Of a DNA stretch of 64,000 nucleotides, positions 39,975 through 48,680 are shown in pieces. Made by a program: the position numbers and the translations under genes. Source of the stretch: Erythrobacter sp. QSSC1-22B (GTDB lineage Bacteria; Pseudomonadota; Alphaproteobacteria; Sphingomonadales; Sphingomonadaceae); contig NZ_LZRP01000004.1 of assembly GCF_001678665.1 (NCBI RefSeq), positions 124,001 to 188,000 on the forward strand, in the 5' to 3' direction. Below the pieces are notes generated by a model that did no database searches, was not told the origin of the DNA, and was given only the letters and a program-made list of their open reading frames with translations. Position 1 is the first letter of the stretch. Each line of letters opens with the position of its first letter.

Positions 39975-40121
39975 GCCGGTTGGCGGACAGTTTTCCTACA
40001 GCGGTTTTGTCTGCCATGACATGGCTGTGAGGCTCGCGGGCCATGTGATTGCGGACATTGTGTTTGCGGGCGGTCTGATTGGCGGGGCCGAGGGTTGGAC
40101 TGGTCGTGAAACAGTAAGATG

Positions 40122-40204
40122 TGTCACCCTGTTAGGAAAATATATATCTTAGACAAAGGGTTGTTATGAAGATCAGGGTGACATGCGTGTAACCCAGTGT
40201 CACC
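40122..40204. repeat. TGTCACCCTG inverted repeat with an extra GTGTCACC copy upstream of queE
   Basis: Perfect 10-bp inverted repeat TGTCACCCTG (40122-40131) / CAGGGTGACA (40174-40183) around a 42-bp AT-rich centre. A further direct GTGTCACC copy lies at 40197-40204, matching 40121-40128, 26 bp before the queE start. Likely protein-binding sites or an RNA stem. The rest of the 256-bp gap after valS holds a small palindrome (GCCATG-A-CATGGC, 40013-40025) and no gene. Confidence 0.6.
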
Positions 40205-40230
40205 GTTGAGAGTAATTTTTGGAAAGCTGT

Positions 40231-40965
40231 GTGAAACTTACGCTCGCCACGGATGATACGGGAGGACCAGAGATTTTCTCTTCGGTGCAGGGCGAAGGGC
40301 CGTCTGTCGGCATGCCGGTCGCGTTCCTGCGACTGTCGCGCTGCAATCTCGCCTGCGTCTGGTGCGACACCGCGTACACCTGGCATTTCACCGGCGACGA
40401 GCGCCCGCACCGCTCCGATACGACCTTCGAGCGCGAGCCCAATCAGGTAAAGCTGCCGGTCGGCGAGGTGGCCGAGCTTATCGCCGGGCTCGGCCAGAAG
40501 CGGCTGGTAATCACCGGCGGCGAGCCCCTGCTTCAGCCCGCAGCGCTGGCCGAACTGCTCGAACTGCTGCCCGACATGGCAGTAGAGATCGAGACCAATG
40601 GCACCACCAAGGCGCCGCCGCGGCTCGATATCCGGATCGACCAGTACAACGTCAGCCCCAAGCTTTCGCACAGCGGCAATCCGCCCGAGCTCGCGCTGAT
40701 CGCCGAGCGGCTCCACGCCTATGCCGGCGATCCGCGTGCCTGGTTCAAATTCGTGGTGGCGAGCCCTGAGGACGTGGCCGAGGCCACAGCGCTGGTCCGC
40801 ACCCATGCAATTCCGCCCGCCCGCGTTTTCCTGATGCCCGAAGGCACCGACAGCGCGACCCTGCGGACGCGCGAACGCTGGCTGGTGCCGCTATGCCTCG
40901 ATCATGGCTTCCGGATGAGCGACCGGCTGCATATCCATCTGTTCGGCGATACCCGCGGGACCTAG
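40231..40965 (+). CDS. queE: 7-carboxy-7-deazaguanine synthase QueE (radical SAM)
   Basis: 244 aa radical SAM enzyme that converts 6-carboxytetrahydropterin to 7-carboxy-7-deazaguanine in queuosine synthesis. The iron-sulfur motif CNLACVWC (C-x3-C-x2-C) is near residue 36, preceded by FSSVQGEGPSVGMP, the typical QueE start. VITGGEPLLQP and VEIETNGTT follow, and the C-terminus has FLMPEG and LHIHLFGDTRGT. I start at GTG 40231, 5 nt after GGAAAG; a TTG at 40219 in frame is the alternative. No preQ1 riboswitch is visible upstream. It stands apart from other que genes. Its stop is 10 bp from the stop of the convergent HerA-like gene. Confidence 0.93.
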   Translation: MKLTLATDDTGGPEIFSSVQGEGPSVGMPVAFLRLSRCNLACVWCDTAYTWHFTGDERPHRSDTTFEREPNQVKLPVGEVAELIAGLGQKRLVITGGEPLLQPAALAELLELLPDMAVEIETNGTTKAPPRLDIRIDQYNVSPKLSHSGNPPELALIAERLHAYAGDPRAWFKFVVASPEDVAEATALVRTHAIPPARVFLMPEGTDSATLRTRERWLVPLCLDHGFRMSDRLHIHLFGDTRGT

Positions 40966-40975
40966 GCCCCGGAGC

Positions 40976-43024
40976 TCAGCCTTGCGAGCGCCAGCGCTGG
41001 ACCACCCGCTCGACCGCCTCTTCCTCGCCGCCGCTGCTGCTCCACAATTCGACGAAGCTGGGATCGTCGGAGGCCGGGCGCTTGGATTCCTCGAGATTGT
41101 CGAAACGCACCCGGATCGGGATCGCGACGCCTTCGCCGCAGATGATGCATTCGCGATTGCGCAGTGCCGGGATCGCATCGAGAAAGCCGCGCGCGCCCTC
41201 GGGCATGGCGGCCTTGACGAAGGCCTGGTCGCGTTCGTTGTTGAGCCGCATCGAAATGATCGTGCCGCATTGCGACAGCACGCCTTCGGCAAGGTCGGAG
41301 GGGCGCTGGGTGATCAGGCCCAGGCTGATACCGTATTTGCGGCCCTCCTTCGCGATCCGGCTGAGCACCCGGCCCACGCTCGAACCGTCGGCGTTCTTCT
41401 CGTTGGGGACGTAGCGATGCGCTTCCTCGCAAACCAGCAGCACCGGTCGGGTCTTCTCCTCGCGCCCCCAGATCGCGAAGTCGAATACCAGCCGGCTGAG
41501 CACCGCGACCACGGTGGCGGTGATGTCGGACGGTACGCCCGAGACATCGATGATCGAGATCGGCTTGCCGCCACCGGGCATGCGGAAAATCTTGCAGATG
41601 AAGTCCGCCATCGTGTCGGCCACCAGCATGCCGGAGAACATGAACTGGTAGCGCGGATCCGATTTGATCTCGTCCAGCTTGTTCTTGATCCGCATGTAGG
41701 GGGCCGAATTGGTCGCCTTGTCGAGCCGGCCCATCGCATCCTGCAAGGCGGTCGAGAGGTCGGACAGCAGATAGGGGATCGGCGAATCCACCGTGATCTT
41801 GCCCATCTGTTCGGCCAATCGGCTTTTGCCGCGCGCATGGAGCAGGCAGCGGGCAAGGATATCGGCGTCGACCTGCCGCTCGTTGCCCGCACTGGTGAGC
41901 AGCACTTCGCAATGCTCCTCGAAATTCATCAGCCAATAGGGCATCTGCAGGTTCGAGACGTCGAGAATAACACCGGTATGCCGGAAGGCCGCCGAATATT
42001 CGCCATGCGGATCGATCATGACGATATGACCTTCAGGCGCCGCTTCGCAGATCCGGTGGAGGATCAATGCGGCGCTGGTCGACTTGCCGGTGCCGGTCGA
42101 TCCCAGCAGCGCGAAATGCTTGCCCAGCATCGCGTCGATATAGAGCCCGGCACGGATATCCTTGGTCGGATAGACCTTGCCGATCGTCACCGAACTACGA
42201 CCGTCGCCGGCGTAGACCTGCCTGAGATCCTGGGTCGTGGCCGGATAGATCTTGGCGCCGGGGACGGGGTAGCGGGTGACCCCGCGCTTGAAGCTGTGGA
42301 GCTTGCCGGTGAGGCGTTCTTCGGCGCCCTCACCGAGAAAATCGATATTGGCGACGACCGAACCGCTGACCTTGCGGTCCTGCTTCTGGTTGCGGACATT
42401 GGCGAGCAGCCAGCCGTCCCCGACGCGGATCTTGATCTGGCTGCCGACCTGGCCCGCCATGGCGATCGCCGGGTCCTCGTCCTGCATGCATTCGTTGAGC
42501 CGCTTGAGGTCGATCGCGATGCGCGATCCCGAACCTGCGATCTCGAGCACCTGACCGATCGGCAGCACTGCATTGTCGATTTCGCCACCCCCGGCGCCGC
42601 CACCGCCGCCGCCGCCACGGCGCTCTGCATGAGCGACTTCCCTGTGCTCGGCCTGGCGGGGCTGAGTGGCTACCGAACGCGGTCGCGGCGCTTCGCCATG
42701 CGCGGTGGTCCCGCGGAGCTGCTCTGCCGTCGGCCGCAGCGGCGCCGCACTTGCCGGCTCCGGCTCGGGAGCGCGGACCCGGTCCCGCGCAATCGGCTGA
42801 GGCGGTGCCGCCTGCCGAAGCGCCGCCGAACGTGGGGCGTCGTGCTGCGCTGGACGCTGCGGCACCGATGCCGAGGCGGTGGGTGGCAATGCTGGGCGGG
42901 CATCCGAAGGAGCGGCGCCTCCACGACGGATCCGGTCGCGCAGCGCATTGCACTGCGGCAGTTCCGCTCCGCCTTCGTCAGGAAGGTCGGGAGTGCGGAA
43001 ATTCTGATGGGTCATATCGGTCAT
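40976..43024 (-). CDS. HerA/FtsK-type ATP-binding protein (DUF87)
   Basis: 682 aa. Residues 1-150 are Arg/Ala/Pro-rich and disordered, ending in a poly-Gly run (GGGGGGGAGGG). Then a HAS-barrel-like part (VLPIGQVLEIAGSGSRI, about 150-250) and a RecA-like motor with Walker A LLGSTGTGKSTSAA (about 303-316) and MIDPHGEYSAAF. ISIIDVSGVPSDITATVVAVLSRL, split near 495-515, is the Walker B region; VLLVCEEAHRYVP and LGLITQRPSDLAEGVLSQCGT complete the HerA signature. HerA normally pairs with the NurA nuclease in end resection, or with effectors in defence systems; no nuclease or effector gene adjoins it. ATG at 43024 follows GGAAGC. Role unknown. Confidence 0.85.
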   Translation of the reverse strand: MTDMTHQNFRTPDLPDEGGAELPQCNALRDRIRRGGAAPSDARPALPPTASASVPQRPAQHDAPRSAALRQAAPPQPIARDRVRAPEPEPASAAPLRPTAEQLRGTTAHGEAPRPRSVATQPRQAEHREVAHAERRGGGGGGGAGGGEIDNAVLPIGQVLEIAGSGSRIAIDLKRLNECMQDEDPAIAMAGQVGSQIKIRVGDGWLLANVRNQKQDRKVSGSVVANIDFLGEGAEERLTGKLHSFKRGVTRYPVPGAKIYPATTQDLRQVYAGDGRSSVTIGKVYPTKDIRAGLYIDAMLGKHFALLGSTGTGKSTSAALILHRICEAAPEGHIVMIDPHGEYSAAFRHTGVILDVSNLQMPYWLMNFEEHCEVLLTSAGNERQVDADILARCLLHARGKSRLAEQMGKITVDSPIPYLLSDLSTALQDAMGRLDKATNSAPYMRIKNKLDEIKSDPRYQFMFSGMLVADTMADFICKIFRMPGGGKPISIIDVSGVPSDITATVVAVLSRLVFDFAIWGREEKTRPVLLVCEEAHRYVPNEKNADGSSVGRVLSRIAKEGRKYGISLGLITQRPSDLAEGVLSQCGTIISMRLNNERDQAFVKAAMPEGARGFLDAIPALRNRECIICGEGVAIPIRVRFDNLEESKRPASDDPSFVELWSSSGGEEEAVERVVQRWRSQG

Positions 43025-43130
43025 GAAGCTTCCGCTCGCTCGGCTGTTGTATAAAATGGCCTAAGCGCTGACGGTTAAAATGTCGTAACGAGCGAATTGC
43101 GTACCGGCACACAAGCCGCGGAAAAAACTG

Positions 43131-43883
43131 CTAGATCATCGCGTAGAAGCGCCCTGCAGCCCATCCCATTCCGATCGAGAGCAGCACCGCGGCGAGGCCA
43201 TAATAAAGGCCCCAGTCATTGGCGGAGTTTTCGATGAAGCGCTCGAACCCGACCTTGCGTACCGCCACTTCGGCCATCGCCGAGGCGATCACGCGGCCAT
43301 CGGTAACGGCAAAGGTTTCGGCGGTGTAGACACCGGTGCTGACGTTGGATGGCAGCGAAATCCGCGCCTGATAGAGCACCTGCTCGCGCAGTTCGACGCC
43401 GCCCACCAGCTCCTGATAGAGATTCTGCCGCGTCTTGAGGTCGACCAGCCCGGCGGCGAACCGCGCCTGCTCTGCCGGATCGATGATCCCCGTCGGCGAA
43501 AGCTGGATATAGTCGGTCCCGAATTCGTAGATGGCAGCGGTCTTCTGATCGACGATTTCCTCGACCGGCCTCGAGGAGGCTACCGCAAAGAACGAGGGGA
43601 CCGAGCGAAAGTCGGTGTTTTCAGCATTGATCCAGACGCCCGCGAAGCGCGCCTTTTCCCGCAACCGGATCGGTTCCGGCGGCCCCTTGAGCACGACAAC
43701 GATGTCGTACTGCCCGCCTCCCCCTCGCCCGGCGGGATCGATGATCGCCCCGAACAGCAGCAATTCCGTGCCGGTAAATCCCTGCCGCACCTGGACTTCG
43801 TGCTGCGAGACTTCGGGCACCAGGATCGGATCGCGCTGGCCCGAGAGCATCATTGCGAACAGCAGGATCAGCAGCACCCTCAC
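43131..43883 (-). CDS. TIGR02186-type transmembrane protein, partner of TauE/SafE exporter
   Basis: 250 aa. Starts with GTG at 43883, coupled to the exporter gene as GTGA. N-terminal signal-like segment VLLILLFAMMLSG, then a large periplasmic beta-rich domain (residues about 20-215: VSQHEVQVRQGFTGTELLLFGA, YDIVVVLKGPPEPIRLREK, GVWINAENTDF), then one C-terminal membrane helix LYYGLAAVLLSIGMGWAAG. This matches the alphaproteobacterial family I know as TIGR02186, whose genes usually neighbour TauE/SafE permeases. It probably forms a complex with the exporter, but the biochemical role is not established. Confidence 0.85.
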   Translation of the reverse strand: MRVLLILLFAMMLSGQRDPILVPEVSQHEVQVRQGFTGTELLLFGAIIDPAGRGGGGQYDIVVVLKGPPEPIRLREKARFAGVWINAENTDFRSVPSFFAVASSRPVEEIVDQKTAAIYEFGTDYIQLSPTGIIDPAEQARFAAGLVDLKTRQNLYQELVGGVELREQVLYQARISLPSNVSTGVYTAETFAVTDGRVIASAMAEVAVRKVGFERFIENSANDWGLYYGLAAVLLSIGMGWAAGRFYAMI

Positions 43884-44788
43884 AGCGGCGCAATCGTGTA
43901 GATTTCATCGGGCTGTACAAGGAGGCCGAAGAACATCCGCAACGCGATCGCGAGCACGATCGATGCCAGTATCAGCCGCAGAACTTCCGGTTTCACCCGT
44001 GAAGCAACCTGCGTCCCCATCTGCGCCCCGGTGACCGAACCGATCAGCAGCAATCCGACCAGCACGATATCGACCGCCTCGGTGGTCAGCGAGTGCATCA
44101 TGGTGGTGGCGATGGTGACGAAGAGGATGTTGAACAGGCTGGTGCCGACCACGACATTCGCGCTCATCCCGAGAATATAAAGCATGGCGGGGACGAGGAT
44201 GAAGCCACCGCCCACACCCATCAGCATGGTTAGTATCCCGACCAGCACGCCGAGGATGAGCGGTGCCAGCGGCGAGATGTAAAGCCCGGACCGATAGAAG
44301 CGCCAGCGCATCGGCAGCGAGGCGACCAGCGGATGGTGCCGCCGCCGCTTCGCGACTGCACCGGAGGACTTGCCGCGCAGCGCCTGGAATGCCTCGCGCG
44401 CCATCATCATTCCGATCGATCCCAGCAGGATGACATAGAGCGCGCTGATAACGACGTCGATCTGGCCCATCGCGCGCAGCCAGCGGAACAGCAACGAGCC
44501 AATGCCTGCGCCGATCATCCCGCCGACGACCATCACGCCGCCCATGCGATAATCCACCCCGGCGCGTTTGGAATGGGCCAACACACCCGACACGCTGGCA
44601 CCGGTGACCTGGGTCGAAGCCGAGGCGGCGGCAACCGTGGGAGGGACACCGTAGAAGATCAGCAAGGGCGTGGTCAGGAAACCGCCGCCGACCCCGAACA
44701 AGCCGGAGAGCAGGCCCGTCACGCCGCCGAGCGCGACGATCCAGAGCCCGTTCACGGACAGGTTCGCAATGGGCAGGTATACGTCCAT
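43880..44788 (-). CDS. TauE/SafE family sulfite/anion exporter permease
   Basis: 302 aa inner-membrane protein with about eight membrane helices in two repeated halves. The family hallmark is GGVTGLLSGLFGVGGGFLTTPLLIFYGVP near residues 18-45 and its echo LGVLVGILTMLMGVGGGFILVPAMLYILG in the second half. A cytoplasmic loop KSSGAVAKRRRHH divides them. Members export sulfite, sulfoacetate or other organic anions, or import them; substrate cannot be told here. Followed by the coupled TIGR02186-type gene, an arrangement typical of Alphaproteobacteria. No sulfur-oxidation genes lie near. Confidence 0.9.
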   Translation of the reverse strand: MDVYLPIANLSVNGLWIVALGGVTGLLSGLFGVGGGFLTTPLLIFYGVPPTVAAASASTQVTGASVSGVLAHSKRAGVDYRMGGVMVVGGMIGAGIGSLLFRWLRAMGQIDVVISALYVILLGSIGMMMAREAFQALRGKSSGAVAKRRRHHPLVASLPMRWRFYRSGLYISPLAPLILGVLVGILTMLMGVGGGFILVPAMLYILGMSANVVVGTSLFNILFVTIATTMMHSLTTEAVDIVLVGLLLIGSVTGAQMGTQVASRVKPEVLRLILASIVLAIALRMFFGLLVQPDEIYTIAPL

Positions 44789-44834
44789 CCTCAGCCCCTA
44801 TCCCAGCACGCCCCCCGGTGAAAGCGGCGAGGCG

Positions 44835-45974
44835 TCAGAAACTGGTCGACAGGGTCAGCGCGGCTCCCGACGAGGGTTCCGCCCTGCCGGCGACCCGCAG
44901 GCGATAATCTGCGGCCACCCGTATTCTGCCCTGCCCGAGGCTCAGGTCCACGCTTGCGGTCGGGCCGAGGTCCAGCCGCGAGGTCCCTTGCTGCGCCCCG
45001 CCCCATGCGCCTGCTCCCACGCTGAGCGCGCCCCGCTCGAACCGCGCCGCATCGCGCTCGATCACAAGGCTGCCATCGGCAAAGGCGGTGGCGAATTCAC
45101 CCCCGACATAACCGGCTTGCGCATAGCCCCGGACCCGGGCGTCGAGCGGCTTCAAGCGCTCTTCGATCCCAGCGGTTATGAAGGCGGATGGGCGCAGTTC
45201 GACCCTGTCGCCGAGCCGGGAAAGGCGGACCTCGCCATGCGCGCGAAGCGGGAGCCCCGACACGGGCCGGATGCTGATTCCCGCCGCAAGTTCCGCTTCG
45301 CGCGATTCGATGGAGCCCGCAGCGCGCAGATAGGCCTGCGGCAGATACGCGCTGCGCGTCCCGAAATCATAGCGGAGCACGGCCCCGAACTGGCTCCGGC
45401 CATAGGTCGGGGCGAGCGGCCCGGCGCCCGCATCTGCCACCCCGCCTGCGCGCAGAAACAGCCAGCCATCGATCGAGAGCCGGCGCGGTTCGCTGGAGCG
45501 GCTCCTTCCGGGTGGCAGCGAGAAAGGCGCAGCGGCGGGACGGAATTGCTCAAGTTTCCATGGCGAGGTTTGAGCCTCGCCGGCCAGGGCAGGCGAGCGG
45601 TCTACCGGAAAAGCTCCAGGTTGCGACCCGCCGGACAAGGCCGCAAGTGAAGCAGGGCGAGATGGCACCGTGGGCATGGTAACGATGCTGGCAAGGCGCC
45701 TTCCTACGAGCGCGAGGGTGTCGAAAGATGCAACGCCCTCACCAAACGAGGGAGGCAGGCTCTCTCGCCCAGGCGAATCGTCCACCCCTGTTGCACGAGC
45801 TCTGGCACTTGGAGCTGCAAAGGGCACCAGAGCGCCGTCGATCTCGATCAGCGGTGACCAGTAGCTGGCTCGCAAGCCGATCCAGAGCGCGAACACCAGC
45901 AGGATGATCGCCAGTGGTTGGCCGCGGAAGGAGCGTGAGTTCGGCAAGGACCCGAGGGTCGGCCGAACGATCAT
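44835..45974 (-). CDS. Outer-membrane-like protein resembling the NfrA C-terminal domain
   Basis: 379 aa. Residues about 22-42 (LAIILLVFALWIGLRASYW) form a membrane segment; 45-160 is a low-complexity Pro/Ser/Ala linker. From about 170 the sequence alternates like beta-strands: GWLFLRAGGVADAGAG, TYGRSQFGAVLRYDFG, YLPQAYLRAAGSIES, AAGISIRPVSGLPLRAHGE, ending LTLSTSF with a terminal Phe. This recalls the C-terminal domain of the bacteriophage N4 adsorption protein A. The long TPR part of NfrA is missing. Start overlaps the stop of the NfrB-like gene (ATGA), supporting a functional pair. Assignment by motif memory only. Confidence 0.6.
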   Translation of the reverse strand: MIVRPTLGSLPNSRSFRGQPLAIILLVFALWIGLRASYWSPLIEIDGALVPFAAPSARARATGVDDSPGRESLPPSFGEGVASFDTLALVGRRLASIVTMPTVPSRPASLAALSGGSQPGAFPVDRSPALAGEAQTSPWKLEQFRPAAAPFSLPPGRSRSSEPRRLSIDGWLFLRAGGVADAGAGPLAPTYGRSQFGAVLRYDFGTRSAYLPQAYLRAAGSIESREAELAAGISIRPVSGLPLRAHGEVRLSRLGDRVELRPSAFITAGIEERLKPLDARVRGYAQAGYVGGEFATAFADGSLVIERDAARFERGALSVGAGAWGGAQQGTSRLDLGPTASVDLSLGQGRIRVAADYRLRVAGRAEPSSGAALTLSTSF

Positions 45975-47383
45975 GCCGCGCCGGGCTCGTGCAGCAGGGA
46001 AGCGGGATGGTCGTCATGATCGGTCTTGTCCCACTTCGCTTCCGCACCCCGCAGCGTCGCGACATAAGCGACAATCGCACGGCGCCCCGCCATGATCGCG
46101 ATGCCATTGGATACCGGTATCCGCAGGATCGCCAGCAAACCCTCGCGCCAGCCAAACTCGCGGCTGGTAAAGGCCGCGCGGACCAACGCGCGCCAGACAA
46201 AGGCAATGCTACAGATAATCAGCATCGTGGTGAGCAGCGGCGATGCCTTGACGGGAAAGAAAAGGCCGAACCATCCGGCAATCGCGATCAGCCCGGACCC
46301 CAGCAAAAGCATATAGGCGATCGCCAGGAGGAGCGCCGCGAATGGACCCTGCCGATCCCGCAGCTTCATCCATCCGCGCAGCATCCCGCCGCTCCAGCCC
46401 AGCCGATCCCACCCTTGCAGGGCGATGCCATGAATCCAGCGCGTTTTCTGGCGCACGGCAGTGTCGATCCGCGAGGGGAAATAGGCCCGCGTTGCGATCA
46501 GCCTCCCTTCTCGGGTCCGCAGGCGCAGGAACCGGTCGCGTCCGCCGATGGCCGCGACATTGAGCCCGAACTCGTAATCCTCGGTCAGAGAATTCGCCGC
46601 GAAGGGGCCGCCACCGCCCGCAAGCTCGGCCAGCCGCGCGAGCGTGTCGCGCTCGACAGCGCTTCCCACTCCCGCACCGGGAATGCCGGCACCCAGCGCG
46701 CTGCGCACCACCATCACCTTGCCATGCGCTTCGGCGAACTCGTCGCAATAATGGCTCCCGACAAACCGCGAGCCGGGTTGCGGCAAAGCAAGCACCGGGA
46801 GCTGGATGAATTCGGCATGATCGAGTGCGATGTCGAGCGCAGCAAGCGCCGCCGGATCGACCATGTCTTCCGCGTCGTGAAGCACGACCATCCGCGCCCG
46901 CTGACCGATGCGCGCTTCCTCCGCCACCAGCGCTGCAAAAAGCGCGTTCAGGCAGTCGGCCTTGCTGGTAGGACCATCGCGATCGTGGAGCACCAGATGA
47001 ACGCGAGAATCCGCCCGCGCGACGATCGACGCTTCGGCCAAGGTCGCGGGATCGTTGCGATAGCAGCCGATGTAGAAATGCGCCTCGGCCTGCGGCCATG
47101 CCAGCAGAGCGTGGGTCAGCATCGGACGGATGACCTGGGCCTCGTCCCATGCGGGGACGAAGATAGCCACGATCCCGGAAAGCGGACGCGCGCGCAGTTC
47201 CGCTTCATCGACGCGTTCGGTCGCGACCTTTTCACGGACCCGCAACCAGACGAAGGCTAGGTCGATGGCGAATTCGTCCAGAGCCCCGAGGATGAAAAAG
47301 AAGGTCGCAAAGAGAAACAGCTCGTGCTGAACTAGCGCGATCCATTCGACAGCGTTGAGCTGAGGCAATACCTCCATCGCCAA
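45971..47383 (-). CDS. NfrB-like glycosyltransferase, family 2, lacking the MshEN domain
   Basis: 470 aa inner-membrane GT2 enzyme. A membrane segment lies near residues 20-42. The catalytic domain (about 65-330) has FVPAWDEAQVI, VLHDAEDMVDP (metal-binding acidic motif), NSLTEDYEFGLNVAAIGG (acid/base motif) and QKTRWIHGIALQGWDRLG, an RW-type acceptor motif as in processive transferases. Three C-terminal membrane helices follow (about 345-430). This matches the transferase part of bacteriophage N4 adsorption protein B, which in E. coli carries an added C-terminal c-di-GMP-binding MshEN domain; here the chain ends soon after the membrane helices. AGGGGGAT precedes the ATG. It probably makes or exports a cell-surface glycan. 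Confidence 0.85.
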   Translation of the reverse strand: MAMEVLPQLNAVEWIALVQHELFLFATFFFILGALDEFAIDLAFVWLRVREKVATERVDEAELRARPLSGIVAIFVPAWDEAQVIRPMLTHALLAWPQAEAHFYIGCYRNDPATLAEASIVARADSRVHLVLHDRDGPTSKADCLNALFAALVAEEARIGQRARMVVLHDAEDMVDPAALAALDIALDHAEFIQLPVLALPQPGSRFVGSHYCDEFAEAHGKVMVVRSALGAGIPGAGVGSAVERDTLARLAELAGGGGPFAANSLTEDYEFGLNVAAIGGRDRFLRLRTREGRLIATRAYFPSRIDTAVRQKTRWIHGIALQGWDRLGWSGGMLRGWMKLRDRQGPFAALLLAIAYMLLLGSGLIAIAGWFGLFFPVKASPLLTTMLIICSIAFVWRALVRAAFTSREFGWREGLLAILRIPVSNGIAIMAGRRAIVAYVATLRGAEAKWDKTDHDDHPASLLHEPGAA

Positions 47384-47588
47384 TCCCCCTGAGAATTGAC
47401 GTATAGAGGATTTCGATTACTTGCAACTACTTCGGAGAGATGTGATGCTGAGGGTCGCATTGGAAAAGCGCACTACCGCCGAAACAACCTGATCCGGTTT
47501 GGACCCAATAGAGCGGTGCAACACCAATCGTTGGTCGGAAATCCGTGATTTTCATGAGGCCTAGAGTCAATGTGGGCAAGAATGCAAA

Positions 47589-47614
47589 CGGGGGCAGATC
47601 ATTGCCCGCCCCCG
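47589..47614 (-). terminator. Terminator after the porin-like gene
   Basis: Stem CGGGGGC / GCCCCCG (7 bp) with a 12-nt loop that can pair further (GGGCA/TGCCC alternative), followed on the minus strand by TTT, 21 bp beyond the stop codon. Confidence 0.65.
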
Positions 47615-47634
47615 CTTGAGATTGATGATCGAAT

Positions 47635-48402
47635 TCAGAAGCTCGCGCTGAGCGTCACCACGAAAGCATCGTCGACGAAATCATAGGCACCGACCGGAAT
47701 GTCGCCCTCGGCGCCGACATAGGCGGCGCTGAGCGACAGCGGCCCATAGAGCGCCGCTTCCGCGCCGATCGACCAGTCGAAAGCCTTGCTGTCGTTGGTG
47801 AAGGTCAGGAAGCCGTCGGTATAGCCGACATGGCCGATCACGCTCACAGGAGTGCCGGGAATGCCGACTCCGAGATCGGTGTAGATGTAGAAATTGTCGG
47901 TGCCGCCCAGCGAATCCTGATCGGGTGCATAGGCAACGCCGACCGTTGCTTCGGCGGGACCCATGGCGAAGCCGACCGAGCCGTAGAATTCGACGTAATC
48001 GAAATCGCCTGGCCCGGCATCGGGGTAAAGATAGCCGATCACCCCGACATCGGCGGAAAGGCCGCTGGCGAATTCGCCGCTCCAGCCGCCATAGACATCG
48101 ACTTCGGTCGAACCGAAACCGACCGTCGTTTCGTCGAGCGACGAAGCCCAGGTGCCGACGTAGAACCCGGAATCGGTTGCGAGGTCGAACCCGCCCTGGA
48201 TGGCTATTTCGCCACCGGACAGGTCGACACCGCGGAAACGGTATTCGCTTGCCAGCGCGACATTGGCGGAGATCGTGATCGGACCTTGGGTGTCTTCCGC
48301 GACCTCGTCGGCCGGGTTGACTACCTGCGCGAAGGCAGGAGCGGATAGGGTAAAACTCGCCAAGACGAGCGATGCGGCGAGGCCGCGCGAGGACGTGAGC
48401 AT
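47635..48402 (-). CDS. TorF family putative porin
   Basis: 255 aa outer-membrane protein. I start at the ATG at 48402 (CAGGAG upstream), giving a signal peptide LAASLVLASFTLSAPAFAQ. The mature part starts with VNPADEVAED and then GPITISANVALASEYRFRGVDLSGGEIAIQGGFD in alternating pattern, the typical TorF opening. The family landmarks VDVYGGWSGEF and YVEFYGSVGF follow, and the chain ends VVTLSASF with terminal Phe. These proteins are thought to form small channels; substrate is unknown. Monocistronic with its own terminator and divergent from the phosphatase-ugd pair. Confidence 0.88.
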   Translation of the reverse strand: MLTSSRGLAASLVLASFTLSAPAFAQVVNPADEVAEDTQGPITISANVALASEYRFRGVDLSGGEIAIQGGFDLATDSGFYVGTWASSLDETTVGFGSTEVDVYGGWSGEFASGLSADVGVIGYLYPDAGPGDFDYVEFYGSVGFAMGPAEATVGVAYAPDQDSLGGTDNFYIYTDLGVGIPGTPVSVIGHVGYTDGFLTFTNDSKAFDWSIGAEAALYGPLSLSAAYVGAEGDIPVGAYDFVDDAFVVTLSASF

Positions 48403-48680
48403 GACAGACTCCTGATGGTTGTCGCTTCGTCCCACCTGCAAACGCGTCGGGCCCTGATTGTGGAGCGGGTTCCTCTAACGTGTTCGCAACCATATTTCAC
48501 AAACCCGCCTACGAAAGCAAGTTTCAGACGCAATTATTACCAATTGACGACCAGCACCGTGGTTTTTGTGCAACTGCGAAGATCTTGGCGAGTTTGTGGA
48601 GAAGCATCGCACAGTTGCCCGCTCGCCCGTGCGCGCCTATGCGGCTTGCAGCGCTTTGCTTCGGCGCCATCTTAACGACC

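Noticed and set aside
40090-40230. Possible preQ1 riboswitch upstream of queE
   Set aside because: No C-rich loop with A-rich tail matching the known preQ1 classes; the visible structure is an inverted repeat instead.
40976-43024. HerA-like gene as part of an anti-phage defence island
   Set aside because: No nuclease, SIR2, DUF4297 or other defence gene within the flanks; neighbours are queE and an anion exporter.
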